Assembly: GCA_009993955.1 (NCBI GenBank)
Contig: JAACSL010000002.1
Coordinates: 124,001 to 188,000 of the forward strand
DNA from: Paraglaciecola sp.
Lineage (GTDB): Bacteria; Pseudomonadota; Gammaproteobacteria; Enterobacterales; Alteromonadaceae
Length of the DNA stretch: 64,000 nt
Direction of reading: 5' to 3'
This document shows positions 8,252 through 17,844 of the stretch, piece by piece. Each line of letters starts with the position of its first letter. Position 1 is the stretch's first letter. Both the position numbers and the translations under genes were made by a program. The notes under the pieces are model-generated. The model was not told where the DNA came from. It saw only the letters and a program-made list of their open reading frames with translations, and did not search any database.

Positions 8252-8872
8252 TTGTTGCCATGTATTAAAGCACTGCTGAATGGCTTGCAGACTGCGTTTA
8301 GACTGCGCAGAGCCACTGATGATGTTGTGCTGGCGGAAATAGCCCTCAACATCTTGACTCAGTAAAAAGGTATCTTTGCCCATTGCTCGCAGCATATATG
8401 GGCCGGTGTTGCCCCCCAAACGTGCGCCATGTTTTTTTAAATAGGCCCACAAACCAATGATGTCTGCGCTTGGCCAGTTGGCCACAAGCCTAGCAAAACT
8501 GCCGTGCTCGCGACGCACTGCAGCAATCATCATGGCATTTTCTCGAATGGTTTTTACCTTGCTGTAATTGCGAATAATACTCGGGTCTTGTGCTTTGCTT
8601 TCAAGCATTTCATCTGGGATCAACAGCAACTTATCGATGTCAAACCCCCAGAATACACGTTCAAAGTCTGGCCATTTGTTGCGCACTACACGCCAAACAA
8701 AACCAGACTGAAAGACTTTTTTGCTCATTTCAGCCAAAAAGCGATCATCACTCAAGGCCGCCACTTGCTGATTACTCAGGGGTTGACTGACAATCTTTGC
8801 TAAGGCGACAGGCCCACCTTTGCGCTCACAAGCCCGTTGATAAATCCCTTGGTATGTCTCTAGCGCTGACAT
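8183..8872 (-). CDS. DNA-3-methyladenine glycosylase I family protein
   Basis: 229 residues. The central part resembles Tag-type glycosylases: DDRFLAEMSKKVFQSGFVWRVVRNKWPDFERVFWGFD and the following IIRNYSKVKTIRENA block match the helix-hairpin-helix region that excises 3-methyladenine. The N-terminal zinc Cys/His of enteric Tag is not evident, so this is the diverged COG2818 branch; substrate range is uncertain. Its ATG directly abuts the prlC stop (TAAATG), so it is probably translated by coupling. The last 22 codons lie in the 71-bp repeat, meaning the present C-terminus was supplied or copied during the insertion event. Confidence 0.85.
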   Translation of the reverse strand: MSALETYQGIYQRACERKGGPVALAKIVSQPLSNQQVAALSDDRFLAEMSKKVFQSGFVWRVVRNKWPDFERVFWGFDIDKLLLIPDEMLESKAQDPSIIRNYSKVKTIRENAMMIAAVRREHGSFARLVANWPSADIIGLWAYLKKHGARLGGNTGPYMLRAMGKDTFLLSQDVEGYFRQHNIISGSAQSKRSLQAIQQCFNTWQQQSGLSLQALSITLANSVGDNFV

Positions 8873-10933
8873 TTATGCAGCAATGCCGGAATGACGTAAT
8901 AAAGCATCAACCTCAGGTTCACGCCCCCGAAAGGCCACAAACAATTCCATGGGTTCTTTACTGCCTCCCATTTCTAAGATGTTATGCAGGAAATCTCGAC
9001 CCGTGTCGGCATTAAAAATCCCTTCTTCCTCGAAACGACTGAAGGCATCAGAAGAGAGCACTTCAGCCCATTTATAGCTGTAATAACCGGCGGCATAACC
9101 ACCAGCAAAAATGTGCCCAAAACTATTTTGAAAGCGATTAAAGGCAGGAGGTATCAACACTGCCACTTCTTTACGCACTTTATCGAGCGCCGCTTGCACA
9201 CTGCTAGTTTGTGCGTCGACAAAATCTTGGTGCAAGCTAAAGTCAAAGATACTGAATTCCAATTGCCTGAGCATTTGCATGGCCGATTGAAAATTACGGG
9301 CGGCCAACATGTTATCTAACAAAACTTGCGGCAAGGGCTCACCGCTCTGATAGTGGCCTGAGATGAAATTTAAGGCTTCAGGTTGCCAGCACCAGTTTTC
9401 TAAAAACTGGCTGGGTAATTCTACCGCATCCCACGCCACACCAGCTATTCCGGATACACCACTGACGTCGATTTTGGTCAACATATGGTGAATACCATGA
9501 CCAAATTCATGGAACAAGGTCACCACTTCATCGTGGGTGAACAACGCGGGTTTGTCGCCTACTGGGCCATTAAAATTACAGGTTAAATACGCCACAGGAT
9601 GTTGTAATTGTCCATCGGCTTTGATGCGGCGAGTTTGACACACATCCATCCATGCCCCGCCACGTTTGTGGGCTCGGGCATACAGGTCGAGGTAAAAGCT
9701 GCCACGCAGATCGCCGTTGTGGTCGAAGATGTCATAAAAACTAACGTCGCTATGCCACACATCAACGCTTTTACGCTCCACCACAGTTAAACCATACAAA
9801 CGTTTGACGACTTCAAACAAACCGTTTAACACCCTAGGTTTAGGAAAATAAGGGCGTAATTGTTCGTCGGAAATTTTATAGGTCTGTTCTTTGAGTTTCT
9901 CACTGTAGTAGGCAAGATCCCATGATTGCAGAGCGTCTAAAGCAAAGTGTTCGCTGGCGAAGGCTTGCAGTTGAGCCACATCTTGTTGGGCTTGGGGTTT
10001 TGAACGCTTGGCTAAATCATCTAAAAAGCCCATTACCTGATCGACAGAATTGGCCATCTTGCTGGCCAATGAATATTCAGCATAGTTGGCAAAACCCAAC
10101 AAACGTGCCTCTTCTTGACGCAGACTCAAGGTTTCATTGATGATGTCAGTGTTGTCCCATTGGCCGGCACAAGGCCCTTGATCTGAGGCTCGGGTGACGT
10201 AAGCACGATACATTTCTTCACGCAGATCGCGGTTGTCAGCATAAGTCATCACCGGTAAATAACTGGGAATATCTAGGGTAAACAACCAGCCGCTTAGCTC
10301 TTTACTTTTAGCCAGTTGTGCCGCTGCTTCGAGGGCAGATTCTGGTAAGCTTGCCAACATAACCTCATCGGTAATGTGTTTTTGCCAGCCCAAAGTGGCA
10401 TCCATGAGGTTGTTGCTAAACGTTGAACTGAGATCAGACAAACGACTTTGGATCTCGGCGTAACGCGCCTTTTTGTCGGCATCGAGGGCCACACCGGATA
10501 AACGAAAGTCACGGATGGCATGTTCGATCACTTTTTGCTGCGCGACACTTAATTTGGCAAAGTCCGCCGACTGTTGCAGCTGACAATAGGCTTGGTATAA
10601 ATCGCTATTCTGCCCAACCCATGTGGCGTAATCAGATAACGCGGGCAAACACGCATCGTGAGCCTCACGTAGTGCATCATTGCTGACCACCGAATTCATG
10701 TGTGACACAGGCGACCAAATGCGACTCAACTCATCATCACATTCTTCGAGCGGCGCGACTAAGTTGTCCCAAGTAAACGTCGTTTGCTTAAGCAAGGCAT
10801 TGATTTGGTTTTTACAACGTTCAATGGCCGCCATCACTGCCGGTTGAATATGCTCTGGTTGGATCACTGAAAAAACGGGTAAAGAAGATAAATTTTGCAA
10901 TGGATTGCTGCTTATTGGGGTCATGTTGGGCAT
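8873..10933 (-). CDS. prlC: Oligopeptidase A, M3 family zinc metallopeptidase
   Basis: 686 residues, matching the roughly 680 of OpdA/PrlC. The M3 zinc site HEFGHGIHHML is present, with the downstream glutamate ligand in DAVELPSQFLENW; FNRFQNSFGHIFAGGYAAGYYSYKWAEVLSSDAF near the C-terminus is a family signature. The cytosolic enzyme degrades signal peptides and short peptides. Start MPNMTP at 10933, or the second ATG three codons later, are both possible. It is upstream of the glycosylase gene with no gap. The divergent gor gene begins about 170 bp away. Confidence 0.97.
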   Translation of the reverse strand: MPNMTPISSNPLQNLSSLPVFSVIQPEHIQPAVMAAIERCKNQINALLKQTTFTWDNLVAPLEECDDELSRIWSPVSHMNSVVSNDALREAHDACLPALSDYATWVGQNSDLYQAYCQLQQSADFAKLSVAQQKVIEHAIRDFRLSGVALDADKKARYAEIQSRLSDLSSTFSNNLMDATLGWQKHITDEVMLASLPESALEAAAQLAKSKELSGWLFTLDIPSYLPVMTYADNRDLREEMYRAYVTRASDQGPCAGQWDNTDIINETLSLRQEEARLLGFANYAEYSLASKMANSVDQVMGFLDDLAKRSKPQAQQDVAQLQAFASEHFALDALQSWDLAYYSEKLKEQTYKISDEQLRPYFPKPRVLNGLFEVVKRLYGLTVVERKSVDVWHSDVSFYDIFDHNGDLRGSFYLDLYARAHKRGGAWMDVCQTRRIKADGQLQHPVAYLTCNFNGPVGDKPALFTHDEVVTLFHEFGHGIHHMLTKIDVSGVSGIAGVAWDAVELPSQFLENWCWQPEALNFISGHYQSGEPLPQVLLDNMLAARNFQSAMQMLRQLEFSIFDFSLHQDFVDAQTSSVQAALDKVRKEVAVLIPPAFNRFQNSFGHIFAGGYAAGYYSYKWAEVLSSDAFSRFEEEGIFNADTGRDFLHNILEMGGSKEPMELFVAFRGREPEVDALLRHSGIAA

Positions 10934-11104
10934 CTTATCGTGTCACTGTGCTGTCATTGTTGGGTTGTTTATCAAGATTCTCAAGAGTAGCCGGTGAAAT
11001 CAGTTGATAATGTGAAGCGATTAGGCTGATTGAGTAAAGGCGCTGTTCATTTTACGGTATTGCCTTTATCTTGGTTTAAATTTTTGAGAGGTGATGAAAA
11101 AACC

Positions 11105-12463
11105 ATGAGTGAGTTAACAACAGACTTTGATTACATCTGTATTGGTGGGGGCAGCGGTGGTATTGCCTCAGCAAATCGCGCGGCAAAATATGGACAACGT
11201 GTAGCCTTGATTGAGGCCAAAGCCATTGGCGGTACATGTGTGAATGTGGGTTGTGTACCCAAAAAGGCCATGTGGTACGGCGCCCAAGTCGCAGAGGCCA
11301 TCAATCATTATGCGGCGGATTACGGCTTCGATGTCACCGTCAATCAATTTAACTGGAAAACCTTGGTGGCCAGTCGCGAAGCCTACATACAGCGCATTCA
11401 CGGCTCCTATGACCGCGTCTTAGGCAACAATAAAATTACCGTAATTAAGGGCTTCGCTACCTTCGTGGATAAAAACACGGTGGCAGTAAACGGCCAGCAT
11501 TACACGGCCAAACACATACTTATTGCCACTGGTGGACGTCCCAATATCGACCAAGTGCCTGGCGCCGAATATGGCATTAGTTCAGACGGTTTTTTTGAAT
11601 TAACTGAACAACCTAAACGAGTTGTGGTAGCTGGGGCAGGTTACATTGCTGTAGAGCTGGCTGGTGTCATGCATAGTCTTGGCAGTGAAACGCATCTGGT
11701 GGTGCGCAAAAATTCGCCACTGCGAAATTTCGACAGCATGATTTCTGAGACCTTAGTGGAGATCATGCAAAAAGACGGGCCACGGTTACACAACCATCAA
11801 GTTATTCGTGAAATTATCAAAAATACGGATGGCAGTCTGACTGTAGTGCTGAGTAACGGTGAACGCATCGAGACTGATTGTTTTATTTGGGCGATTGGCC
11901 GCAGCCCTGCCAATGATAAATTGGGCTTAGACAAGGTTGGGGTTGCGCTGGATGAAAACGGCTACATTAAAGTTGATAAATTCCAAAACACCACTGTGCC
12001 GGGTATTTATGCAGTGGGTGACAATATTGGCAAGGTAGAACTGACACCAGTGGCGGTAAAAGCAGGCCGTTTGCTATCTGAGCGTTTATTTAACAATAAA
12101 CCTGAGGCACACATGGACTACAACCTCATCCCCACTGTGGTATTTAGTCACCCTCCGATTGGTACCATTGGTTTAACTGAACTGGAAGCCATTGAGCAAT
12201 ACGGCGAAGACAATATTGAAGTCTTTAATTCTAGTTTTGCCGCCATGTACACGGCATTGACCTCACATCGGCAAATCACCAAGATGAAGCTGGTGTGCGC
12301 GGGCAAAGACAAAAAAGTCGTCGGTTTACACGGCATCGGATTTGCGATGGATGAAATCATTCAAGGTTTTGGGGTGGCCATGAAAATGGGTGCAACAAAA
12401 GCAGATTTTGACGCTTGTGTCGCCATCCACCCAACCAGCGCTGAAGAATTTGTCACCATGTAA
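11105..12463 (+). CDS. gor: Glutathione-disulfide reductase
   Basis: 452 residues from ATG 11105, preceded by AGAGGTGATG; upstream codons to 11030 are open but lack support. FAD-binding [16 protein letters not shown], the redox-active disulfide [13 protein letters not shown], the NADPH-binding [12 protein letters not shown], the second FAD motif GIYAVGDN and the C-terminal HPTSAEE with the catalytic histidine are all present. It reduces GSSG to glutathione with NADPH in the cytoplasm as a homodimer. It is transcribed alone, divergent from prlC. Confidence 0.97.
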   Translation: MSELTTDFDYICIGGGSGGIASANRAAKYGQRVALIEAKAIGGTCVNVGCVPKKAMWYGAQVAEAINHYAADYGFDVTVNQFNWKTLVASREAYIQRIHGSYDRVLGNNKITVIKGFATFVDKNTVAVNGQHYTAKHILIATGGRPNIDQVPGAEYGISSDGFFELTEQPKRVVVAGAGYIAVELAGVMHSLGSETHLVVRKNSPLRNFDSMISETLVEIMQKDGPRLHNHQVIREIIKNTDGSLTVVLSNGERIETDCFIWAIGRSPANDKLGLDKVGVALDENGYIKVDKFQNTTVPGIYAVGDNIGKVELTPVAVKAGRLLSERLFNNKPEAHMDYNLIPTVVFSHPPIGTIGLTELEAIEQYGEDNIEVFNSSFAAMYTALTSHRQITKMKLVCAGKDKKVVGLHGIGFAMDEIIQGFGVAMKMGATKADFDACVAIHPTSAEEFVTM

Positions 12464-12789
12464 TACCACGGTTTACATGCCTCCCCTTTTGGCAAACCCC
12501 GCTTGGCCAGCGCCAGTGGGGTGTGCTGATTCCGTCCCCGGACAAAAGTTACGTTTTGCTGTTTTAAGTGAACCCGCAATTTTCTTAGACCACACAAGGT
12601 CTGTTTAGGCCTAAACTTATATTCGCCTAAATTCGAGCTGATTAACCCCTTGTGCTAAGTCACTAGCGCCACCTAAGGTGTATAACGTAAAGGGGCTTAA
12701 TTTGTTGACTTTAGTGGATTTTCAGCAACGCTGTTAAGACAAAAGTACAGGTAAGCAGATTAGTTCGCTACTCACAACGAGACCCCCGT
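12464..12789. other. Intergenic region, gor to chemoreceptor (326 bp)
   Basis: No open frame here has family-like features. I see no strong hairpin with a T-run after gor. The second half (12600-12780) should carry the promoter of the chemoreceptor gene; I could not identify clear -35/-10 or flagellar sigma boxes. Confidence 0.5.
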
Positions 12790-14391
12790 ATGCAAAATTT
12801 TCTCAATTCAATCAGCAGCAAAATACTGGCCGGCTATGTTGCCATTTTAATCATTACCCTAGCAGCAGCCTTACCGCTTATTTCAAACACCACTCAGATC
12901 AAAGTTGGTGTCGCGGGATTTATTAACGATAGCATTCCGAATCTTACTGCCCTGCAACATATCACAGACCAAATTCGCCAACTTGAATTGGCCGGATACT
13001 CGTTATATGGACTCACCAGTAATGTGACGCAATTCGAGCAAAAATATGCTGACCTTCGCCAAAAAATTAACAAAAATAAACTAGCCTTGGCTGAGCAAAG
13101 CCGTGAATTTGATGCCCAGCTTCCGGTGTTGTTTGAGTTACTGGAAAACTTACGTCTTTCCATGCAGCAACAAAATGTCGATTGGGACACCGCACGGCAA
13201 CAGTTAACTGAATTAACTGATCATGCCACTTTACTCAATCAACAATTGGCTAACATCACCGAATTGATGTCCAGTGAGGCACAACAAAGCTCTGAAGGGA
13301 TCCTCAACGATCTCGATTACACCATGACCATGTTAGTGGTGATGCTCATCATTATCACCAGCGTGGTTTTCCTCGCTTTTGTCTTCGCCAGAAAGTGGGT
13401 GGCAGCCCCCATTGAACAGTTGGCCAGTAAAATTGCCCTTATGTCGAATAACCGAGACCTCACGTTGCGTTTGAGTGAGAGTAGCAGTGACGAAGTAGGC
13501 AAAACCGCTAAAAGCCTGAACACCTTGGTCAGCTTAATCAACACAGGCATGTTAGACGTGGTTAATGCGGTACTCGATATTGACCAAGCCACACAATCAT
13601 TAGCCAATACCTCTGAAGACTCTGAACTTACCGTGCAACAGTTACGCAAGCAAATCCTGCAACTGGTTGAGGTCATCGACCGGCTGCATGCTCAAATTCA
13701 ATACGGTGTGGAGCAGGCTGAAGCGTCTGCTCTGGTGGCTAAACAAGGTGCTGATGAAGTAAAAAATGGTGCCAATGAAGTAGATAAAACAGCCAATAGC
13801 ATCGGCGCACTCGCCTCCAATATTGAAACAACTGCGCTTAAATTAGGTTCGCTAAAAACAGCAGGTAGCAAAATTTCTGGCGTCGTGGGCACCATTGCGC
13901 AAATTGCTGACCAAACCAATCTTTTAGCCCTCAATGCTGCGATAGAAGCCGCTCGTGCAGGAGAAAGTGGTCGTGGTTTTGCCGTGGTCGCCGATGAGGT
14001 TCGAACGTTGGCCACACGCACACATCAATCAACCGTTGAAATCAATCAAATGTTAGACGCGATTGTTACCCTGATTACTGAGTCAGTAGACACCATGGAA
14101 ACAAATCAACGCGAAGCAAGCGCGTCAGTTTCACAAGCACAGCACACCGTCACCAGTCTTGCTGCGCTGCGCCAATCCATAGTCGATATTAGCCGTCAGG
14201 CCGAACAAGTGGCTAAATTAAATAGCGAAGCAGGCAACGAGGTATCAAGTGTTCAGGGCGCCGTGCAACACTTTGAGGCTTTGGGTGACAAAGTTAAAAA
14301 TGGCAGTGATCACACGCGCCAAGCAACAACAAGTTTGACTAAATTAGCCGCGAACTTGAGTAAGATGCTCGCTCACTACAAGCTACAGTAA
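12790..14391 (+). CDS. Methyl-accepting chemotaxis protein
   Basis: 533 residues. A first transmembrane helix (about 12-32), a four-helix-bundle-like periplasmic domain (about 33-185, Gln/Leu-rich), a second membrane helix ([22 protein letters not shown], about 178-200) and a HAMP domain ([16 protein letters not shown] onward) lead to a long cytoplasmic coiled coil. The signalling tip [20 protein letters not shown] and [12 protein letters not shown] bind CheA/CheW. No C-terminal CheR/CheB tethering pentapeptide is seen. The ligand cannot be told. It is monocistronic. Confidence 0.95.
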   Translation: MQNFLNSISSKILAGYVAILIITLAAALPLISNTTQIKVGVAGFINDSIPNLTALQHITDQIRQLELAGYSLYGLTSNVTQFEQKYADLRQKINKNKLALAEQSREFDAQLPVLFELLENLRLSMQQQNVDWDTARQQLTELTDHATLLNQQLANITELMSSEAQQSSEGILNDLDYTMTMLVVMLIIITSVVFLAFVFARKWVAAPIEQLASKIALMSNNRDLTLRLSESSSDEVGKTAKSLNTLVSLINTGMLDVVNAVLDIDQATQSLANTSEDSELTVQQLRKQILQLVEVIDRLHAQIQYGVEQAEASALVAKQGADEVKNGANEVDKTANSIGALASNIETTALKLGSLKTAGSKISGVVGTIAQIADQTNLLALNAAIEAARAGESGRGFAVVADEVRTLATRTHQSTVEINQMLDAIVTLITESVDTMETNQREASASVSQAQHTVTSLAALRQSIVDISRQAEQVAKLNSEAGNEVSSVQGAVQHFEALGDKVKNGSDHTRQATTSLTKLAANLSKMLAHYKLQ

Positions 14392-14554
14392 ATCCCTAGG
14401 ATGAGGCAAACAGGCAACACTTTTGGCGACTGACTAATTTTGCCACCAAGCCATCAGTAAATGGTTGTTCCACCTAGAATTGTGGTTATAATCTGATCCA
14501 CTAACAAGTTGGTGGCGTTTAACTGTCACGAAGTCGTGGAGAGAGTCTTTGAAA

Positions 14555-14944
14555 ATGAAAAGTGTTTTATGGTTGGCAATGGGTGTGTTTTTGGCATTTT
14601 CCTCAAAGTCTCAGGAAGCCAGTAAAGACGATATTCAAGCGCGGATTCAACCACTAGGTAAAGTGCATGTTAGCGGTGCGAAGGCTGAGACTGCAGCGGC
14701 AGGTCCGCGCTCAGGTTTGCAAGTTTATGCTAAAGCTTGTGTTGCTTGCCACAGCGTTGGCGTATTGGGTGCACCAAAATTCCAAGACGCGGCCGATTGG
14801 GCGCCACGCATGGCACAAGGTTTAGACGTAATGTTAGGCCATGCCATCAAAGGTTATAATGCCATGCCCCCCAAAGGCACCTGTGGTGACTGCAGCGATG
14901 ACGAAATTAAAGCGGCCATTGAGCACATGATTGAAGGCTTATAA
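14555..14944 (+). CDS. Cytochrome c5 (small periplasmic c-type cytochrome)
   Basis: 129 residues from ATG 14555; a TTG two codons earlier at 14549 is closer to the GGAGAG ribosome site and may be the real start. An N-terminal signal peptide (SVLWLAMGVFLAFSS) precedes a haem c site CVACHSVG and the axial methionine region YNAMPPKG. A CGDC pair near the end is the extra disulfide characteristic of cytochrome c5. The protein likely shuttles electrons in the periplasm to terminal oxidases or peroxidases. It is followed by a strong terminator, so it is a single-gene unit. Confidence 0.93.
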   Translation: MKSVLWLAMGVFLAFSSKSQEASKDDIQARIQPLGKVHVSGAKAETAAAGPRSGLQVYAKACVACHSVGVLGAPKFQDAADWAPRMAQGLDVMLGHAIKGYNAMPPKGTCGDCSDDEIKAAIEHMIEGL

Positions 14945-14967
14945 ACTTTTCTATCGTCGAAAAGTTT
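14943..14967. repeat. Inverted repeat directly after cytochrome c5 stop
   Basis: AAACTTTTC and GAAAAGTTT arms of 9 bp surround a 7-base loop and overlap the stop codon. Being AT-rich without a strong T-run, it may act as an mRNA 3' stabiliser just ahead of the main terminator. Confidence 0.5.
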
Positions 14968-14975
14968 AGGCAAAT

Positions 14976-15000
14976 AAAGGCCACCTTTGGGTGGCCTTTT
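14976..15000 (+). terminator. Rho-independent terminator after cytochrome c5
   Basis: The stem AAAGGCCACC / GGTGGCCTTT with a TTTG loop ends in a T-run, about 30 bp after the stop at 14944. Confidence 0.93.
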
Positions 15001-15074
15001 AGATCCTAATAGTTTATTTTATCCGCCTAGCATTTTGTCTTGTTTTAGAACCCTCATGTCGAAAATTAATCAGT

Positions 15075-17714
15075 ATGACATCTGATCATAGTGCGCAAGA
15101 GTTGTCCTTAGAAGAACTAAGGGAGTTGGTACCACAACTCCAACAACTCACTGATAGATACAAGCGATCTGAAGCAATTCAGAAGTCGCTATTCGACATT
15201 TCTGAACTGGCCAGTTCTATTAACGAATTATCCCGTTTATATCCGGCAATTCATGAAATTATTGCGGGCTTCATGCCGACAAAAAACTTTTTTGTAGCGT
15301 TTTATACTGAAGAATCTACCAATATCGAATTCGCCTATTTTGTGGATGAATTTGATGAACAGATCATCAATCAAATTTCTGCCGAAGATCTCAAAGGCAG
15401 TATCACCGGTTACATTTTGCGTACCGGCAATCATCTTTTTTTGACCCAAGAAAATTATCGCCAACAGGTCGCCAATCTAAACATCAAAGATTTTGGCGCG
15501 CATTCGGTTGATTGGATTGGTGTGCCGCTTAAACGCGGCACCCAGGTTATCGGTGCCATGGTGGTACAGAGTTATGACGACTCCATTCGCTACACACAAG
15601 CGGATTTAGAAGTCCTGCTGTTTGTCTCGCAACACATCGTCAATTGCTTAGACCGGGTTAAAAGTCGTGAACTGACTGAAAAAACCATTCGCGAACGTAC
15701 CAAGCAGTTGCGTCAGATAAACGATGAGTTGCAGGAAGAAATATCTGAACGTCAGAAAGTCGAATCACTGCAACAAGCCTCGTTTGAAATCTCTGAACTC
15801 TCGGCGTCCATCGATGGCGACATGAACGATTTTTATGCCGCAATTCATGACATTCTCAGACGTCTTATTGGCGCGCCAAATTGTTATGTTGCCCTATTAG
15901 ATAGCAGTAGCAATTCATTGAGCTTTCCCTATTACAAAGATGAGTTATCCGCTCATGTTGAACCTCGCTCTTTACGTTTGGGTTTGACTGAATACGTTAT
16001 TCGCCAAGGTCGTGCTGAACTCATTGATACATCACGGGTAAAAGAGTTAACCGAGCAAGACGAGTTAGATAAAAAAATCGCACCGAGCATGTTAAAAACC
16101 GATACCTCTTGGTTAGGTGCTCCGCTTTTTATTGACGGGGTGATATCGGGTGTTATTGCCGTGCAAAGTTATGGTGCCGAGCAAAAATACGCGCAGAAAG
16201 ATTTGGAATTTTTGCGTTTTGTTTCCCATCATATTGCAGTCGCTTTGGGGCGTAAGCGCTCCTCAGAGGCCATTCAGCTGTATAACCAACAGCTTGCCGA
16301 AAAAGTAAAAGAACGCACCAATGAGCTCAATCAAGCGAACTTATTTTTGCAAAAACAAATTGAAGAACGCAAACAGATCCAACTAAAGCTCGAACATGAT
16401 GCTCATCATGACGGACTGACTGGTTTAGCCAATCGGGTCTTGTTTAATCATCGCTTAGAGTTGGCCTTAGCCAGCAAAGCACGTTATGCCACTAACCACT
16501 TTGCCGTGGTATTTATTGACCTAGATCGCTTCAAACAAATCAATGACTCCCTTGGGCACCATGCCGGTGATATGTTTTTAAAAGAAGTGGCCAAACGTAT
16601 TAGTGCCTGCATTCGTGGTCATGACTTATTGGCTCGCCTTGGTGGTGACGAGTTTGTGGTGCTGTTTGATAACTTTGAAGCGCCTAGCGATATCGAAGAA
16701 ATTTCTTCGCGTATCATCAGCGCTATCGCTGCGCCCTTTGTCATAGAAAACAAAGAAATGTATTCCGGTGCCAGTATTGGCATTGCCTACATTGAAAACG
16801 GTTATCAAACCGCTGAGGAGATTTTACGTGACGCCGATGCAGCAATGTATCAAGCTAAAACCTTAGGCCGTGGCCGCTATATCATTTTCGACAAAACGAT
16901 GCGGGAAAAACTGCTGGAAGAATTGGAAATCGAAAGCGAATTCAGACAAATGCTCAAAGCAGCGTCGTTTGAATGTTATGCCCAGTCGGCGTTCAATTTG
17001 GTGGATAAAGCACAACTTTATACTGAATGTTACATCCGCTGGGAGCATTCGACCCTCGGTAAAATCAAGCGCGAGCAATACTGGCAAATCGCCGAACAAA
17101 GTGGTCTGACAGTTGAAATGGACAACTTTATGTTAGACAAGGCGTGCCAGATCTTGAAAGAGTGGCAAAGCGCCAGAGACGGCCGCCAAACACAGCGCCT
17201 AGCCATCAACCTGTCTATTCATCACTTAACACAAAGTAATTTAGCACAGCAACTTATTGAACGGATTAAAGATGCTGATGTTGATCCAAAAATGTTAGTC
17301 ATTGAATTTGATGAGAATGACTTAAACCGTCGTTCACAGTTTATGTTGCCGGCGATAAAAATCCTCAAACGAGCGGGTATCGGTTTGGTGTTGGATAATT
17401 TTGGTAGTGGCTTAGCATCGTTAAGTTATCTGTATGCCTATCCTTTTGATTTCGTCAAAGTCGACCATCGTTTCATGAAGACCATCCCGCGCTCAGAGCG
17501 GAACTTAAAACTAATTCAGTCAGTATTGTCTATCTCCAAGCATCTCAAGTTTAAACTGATTGCTGAAGGTATCGAGTCTGACGAACAACTACAGGCGCTA
17601 TTGAGTGCAGGCTGTGAATATGGGCAGGGTAAGTTTTTACAAAAAGCAGCAATACTGGAATTAGCGGCAAACAGTTTCAGCCTTAACCCCAACGAAATAG
17701 CTAACGCCAGCTAA
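15075..17714 (+). CDS. GAF-GAF-GGDEF-EAL signalling protein (diguanylate cyclase with degenerate EAL)
   Basis: 879 residues, no membrane segment seen. Two GAF-like sensor domains (about 35-190 and 235-395), each followed by a coiled-coil linker of the form IRERTKQLRQINDELQEE, precede a GGDEF domain (about 435-605) with an intact LGGDEF active site and the RGHD inhibitory I-site five residues upstream. The C-terminal EAL domain (about 615-865) is altered: the EAL triad reads ECY and DDFG reads DNFG, losing a metal-binding aspartate. Likely outcome: active cyclase with feedback control and a non-catalytic EAL domain. It is monocistronic. Confidence 0.92.
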   Translation: MTSDHSAQELSLEELRELVPQLQQLTDRYKRSEAIQKSLFDISELASSINELSRLYPAIHEIIAGFMPTKNFFVAFYTEESTNIEFAYFVDEFDEQIINQISAEDLKGSITGYILRTGNHLFLTQENYRQQVANLNIKDFGAHSVDWIGVPLKRGTQVIGAMVVQSYDDSIRYTQADLEVLLFVSQHIVNCLDRVKSRELTEKTIRERTKQLRQINDELQEEISERQKVESLQQASFEISELSASIDGDMNDFYAAIHDILRRLIGAPNCYVALLDSSSNSLSFPYYKDELSAHVEPRSLRLGLTEYVIRQGRAELIDTSRVKELTEQDELDKKIAPSMLKTDTSWLGAPLFIDGVISGVIAVQSYGAEQKYAQKDLEFLRFVSHHIAVALGRKRSSEAIQLYNQQLAEKVKERTNELNQANLFLQKQIEERKQIQLKLEHDAHHDGLTGLANRVLFNHRLELALASKARYATNHFAVVFIDLDRFKQINDSLGHHAGDMFLKEVAKRISACIRGHDLLARLGGDEFVVLFDNFEAPSDIEEISSRIISAIAAPFVIENKEMYSGASIGIAYIENGYQTAEEILRDADAAMYQAKTLGRGRYIIFDKTMREKLLEELEIESEFRQMLKAASFECYAQSAFNLVDKAQLYTECYIRWEHSTLGKIKREQYWQIAEQSGLTVEMDNFMLDKACQILKEWQSARDGRQTQRLAINLSIHHLTQSNLAQQLIERIKDADVDPKMLVIEFDENDLNRRSQFMLPAIKILKRAGIGLVLDNFGSGLASLSYLYAYPFDFVKVDHRFMKTIPRSERNLKLIQSVLSISKHLKFKLIAEGIESDEQLQALLSAGCEYGQGKFLQKAAILELAANSFSLNPNEIANAS

Positions 17715-17723
17715 ATGATGTGT

Positions 17724-17751
17724 GGGCGTCACACGATGGGCGTCACACGAT
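17724..17751. repeat. 14-bp tandem repeat, two full copies
   Basis: GGGCGTCACACGAT occurs twice in a row and a third partial copy (GGGCG) follows. It lies in the convergent gap between the GGDEF gene and rep. No function is apparent. Confidence 0.9.
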
Positions 17752-17844
17752 GGGCGCAAGACAAAAATTATCACCAGCCCCCGCCAAAAATTCTCCTTAC
17801 AAACAGATTGAATATCTTCTTGCGATAAACTTGAGGCGTGTCTG

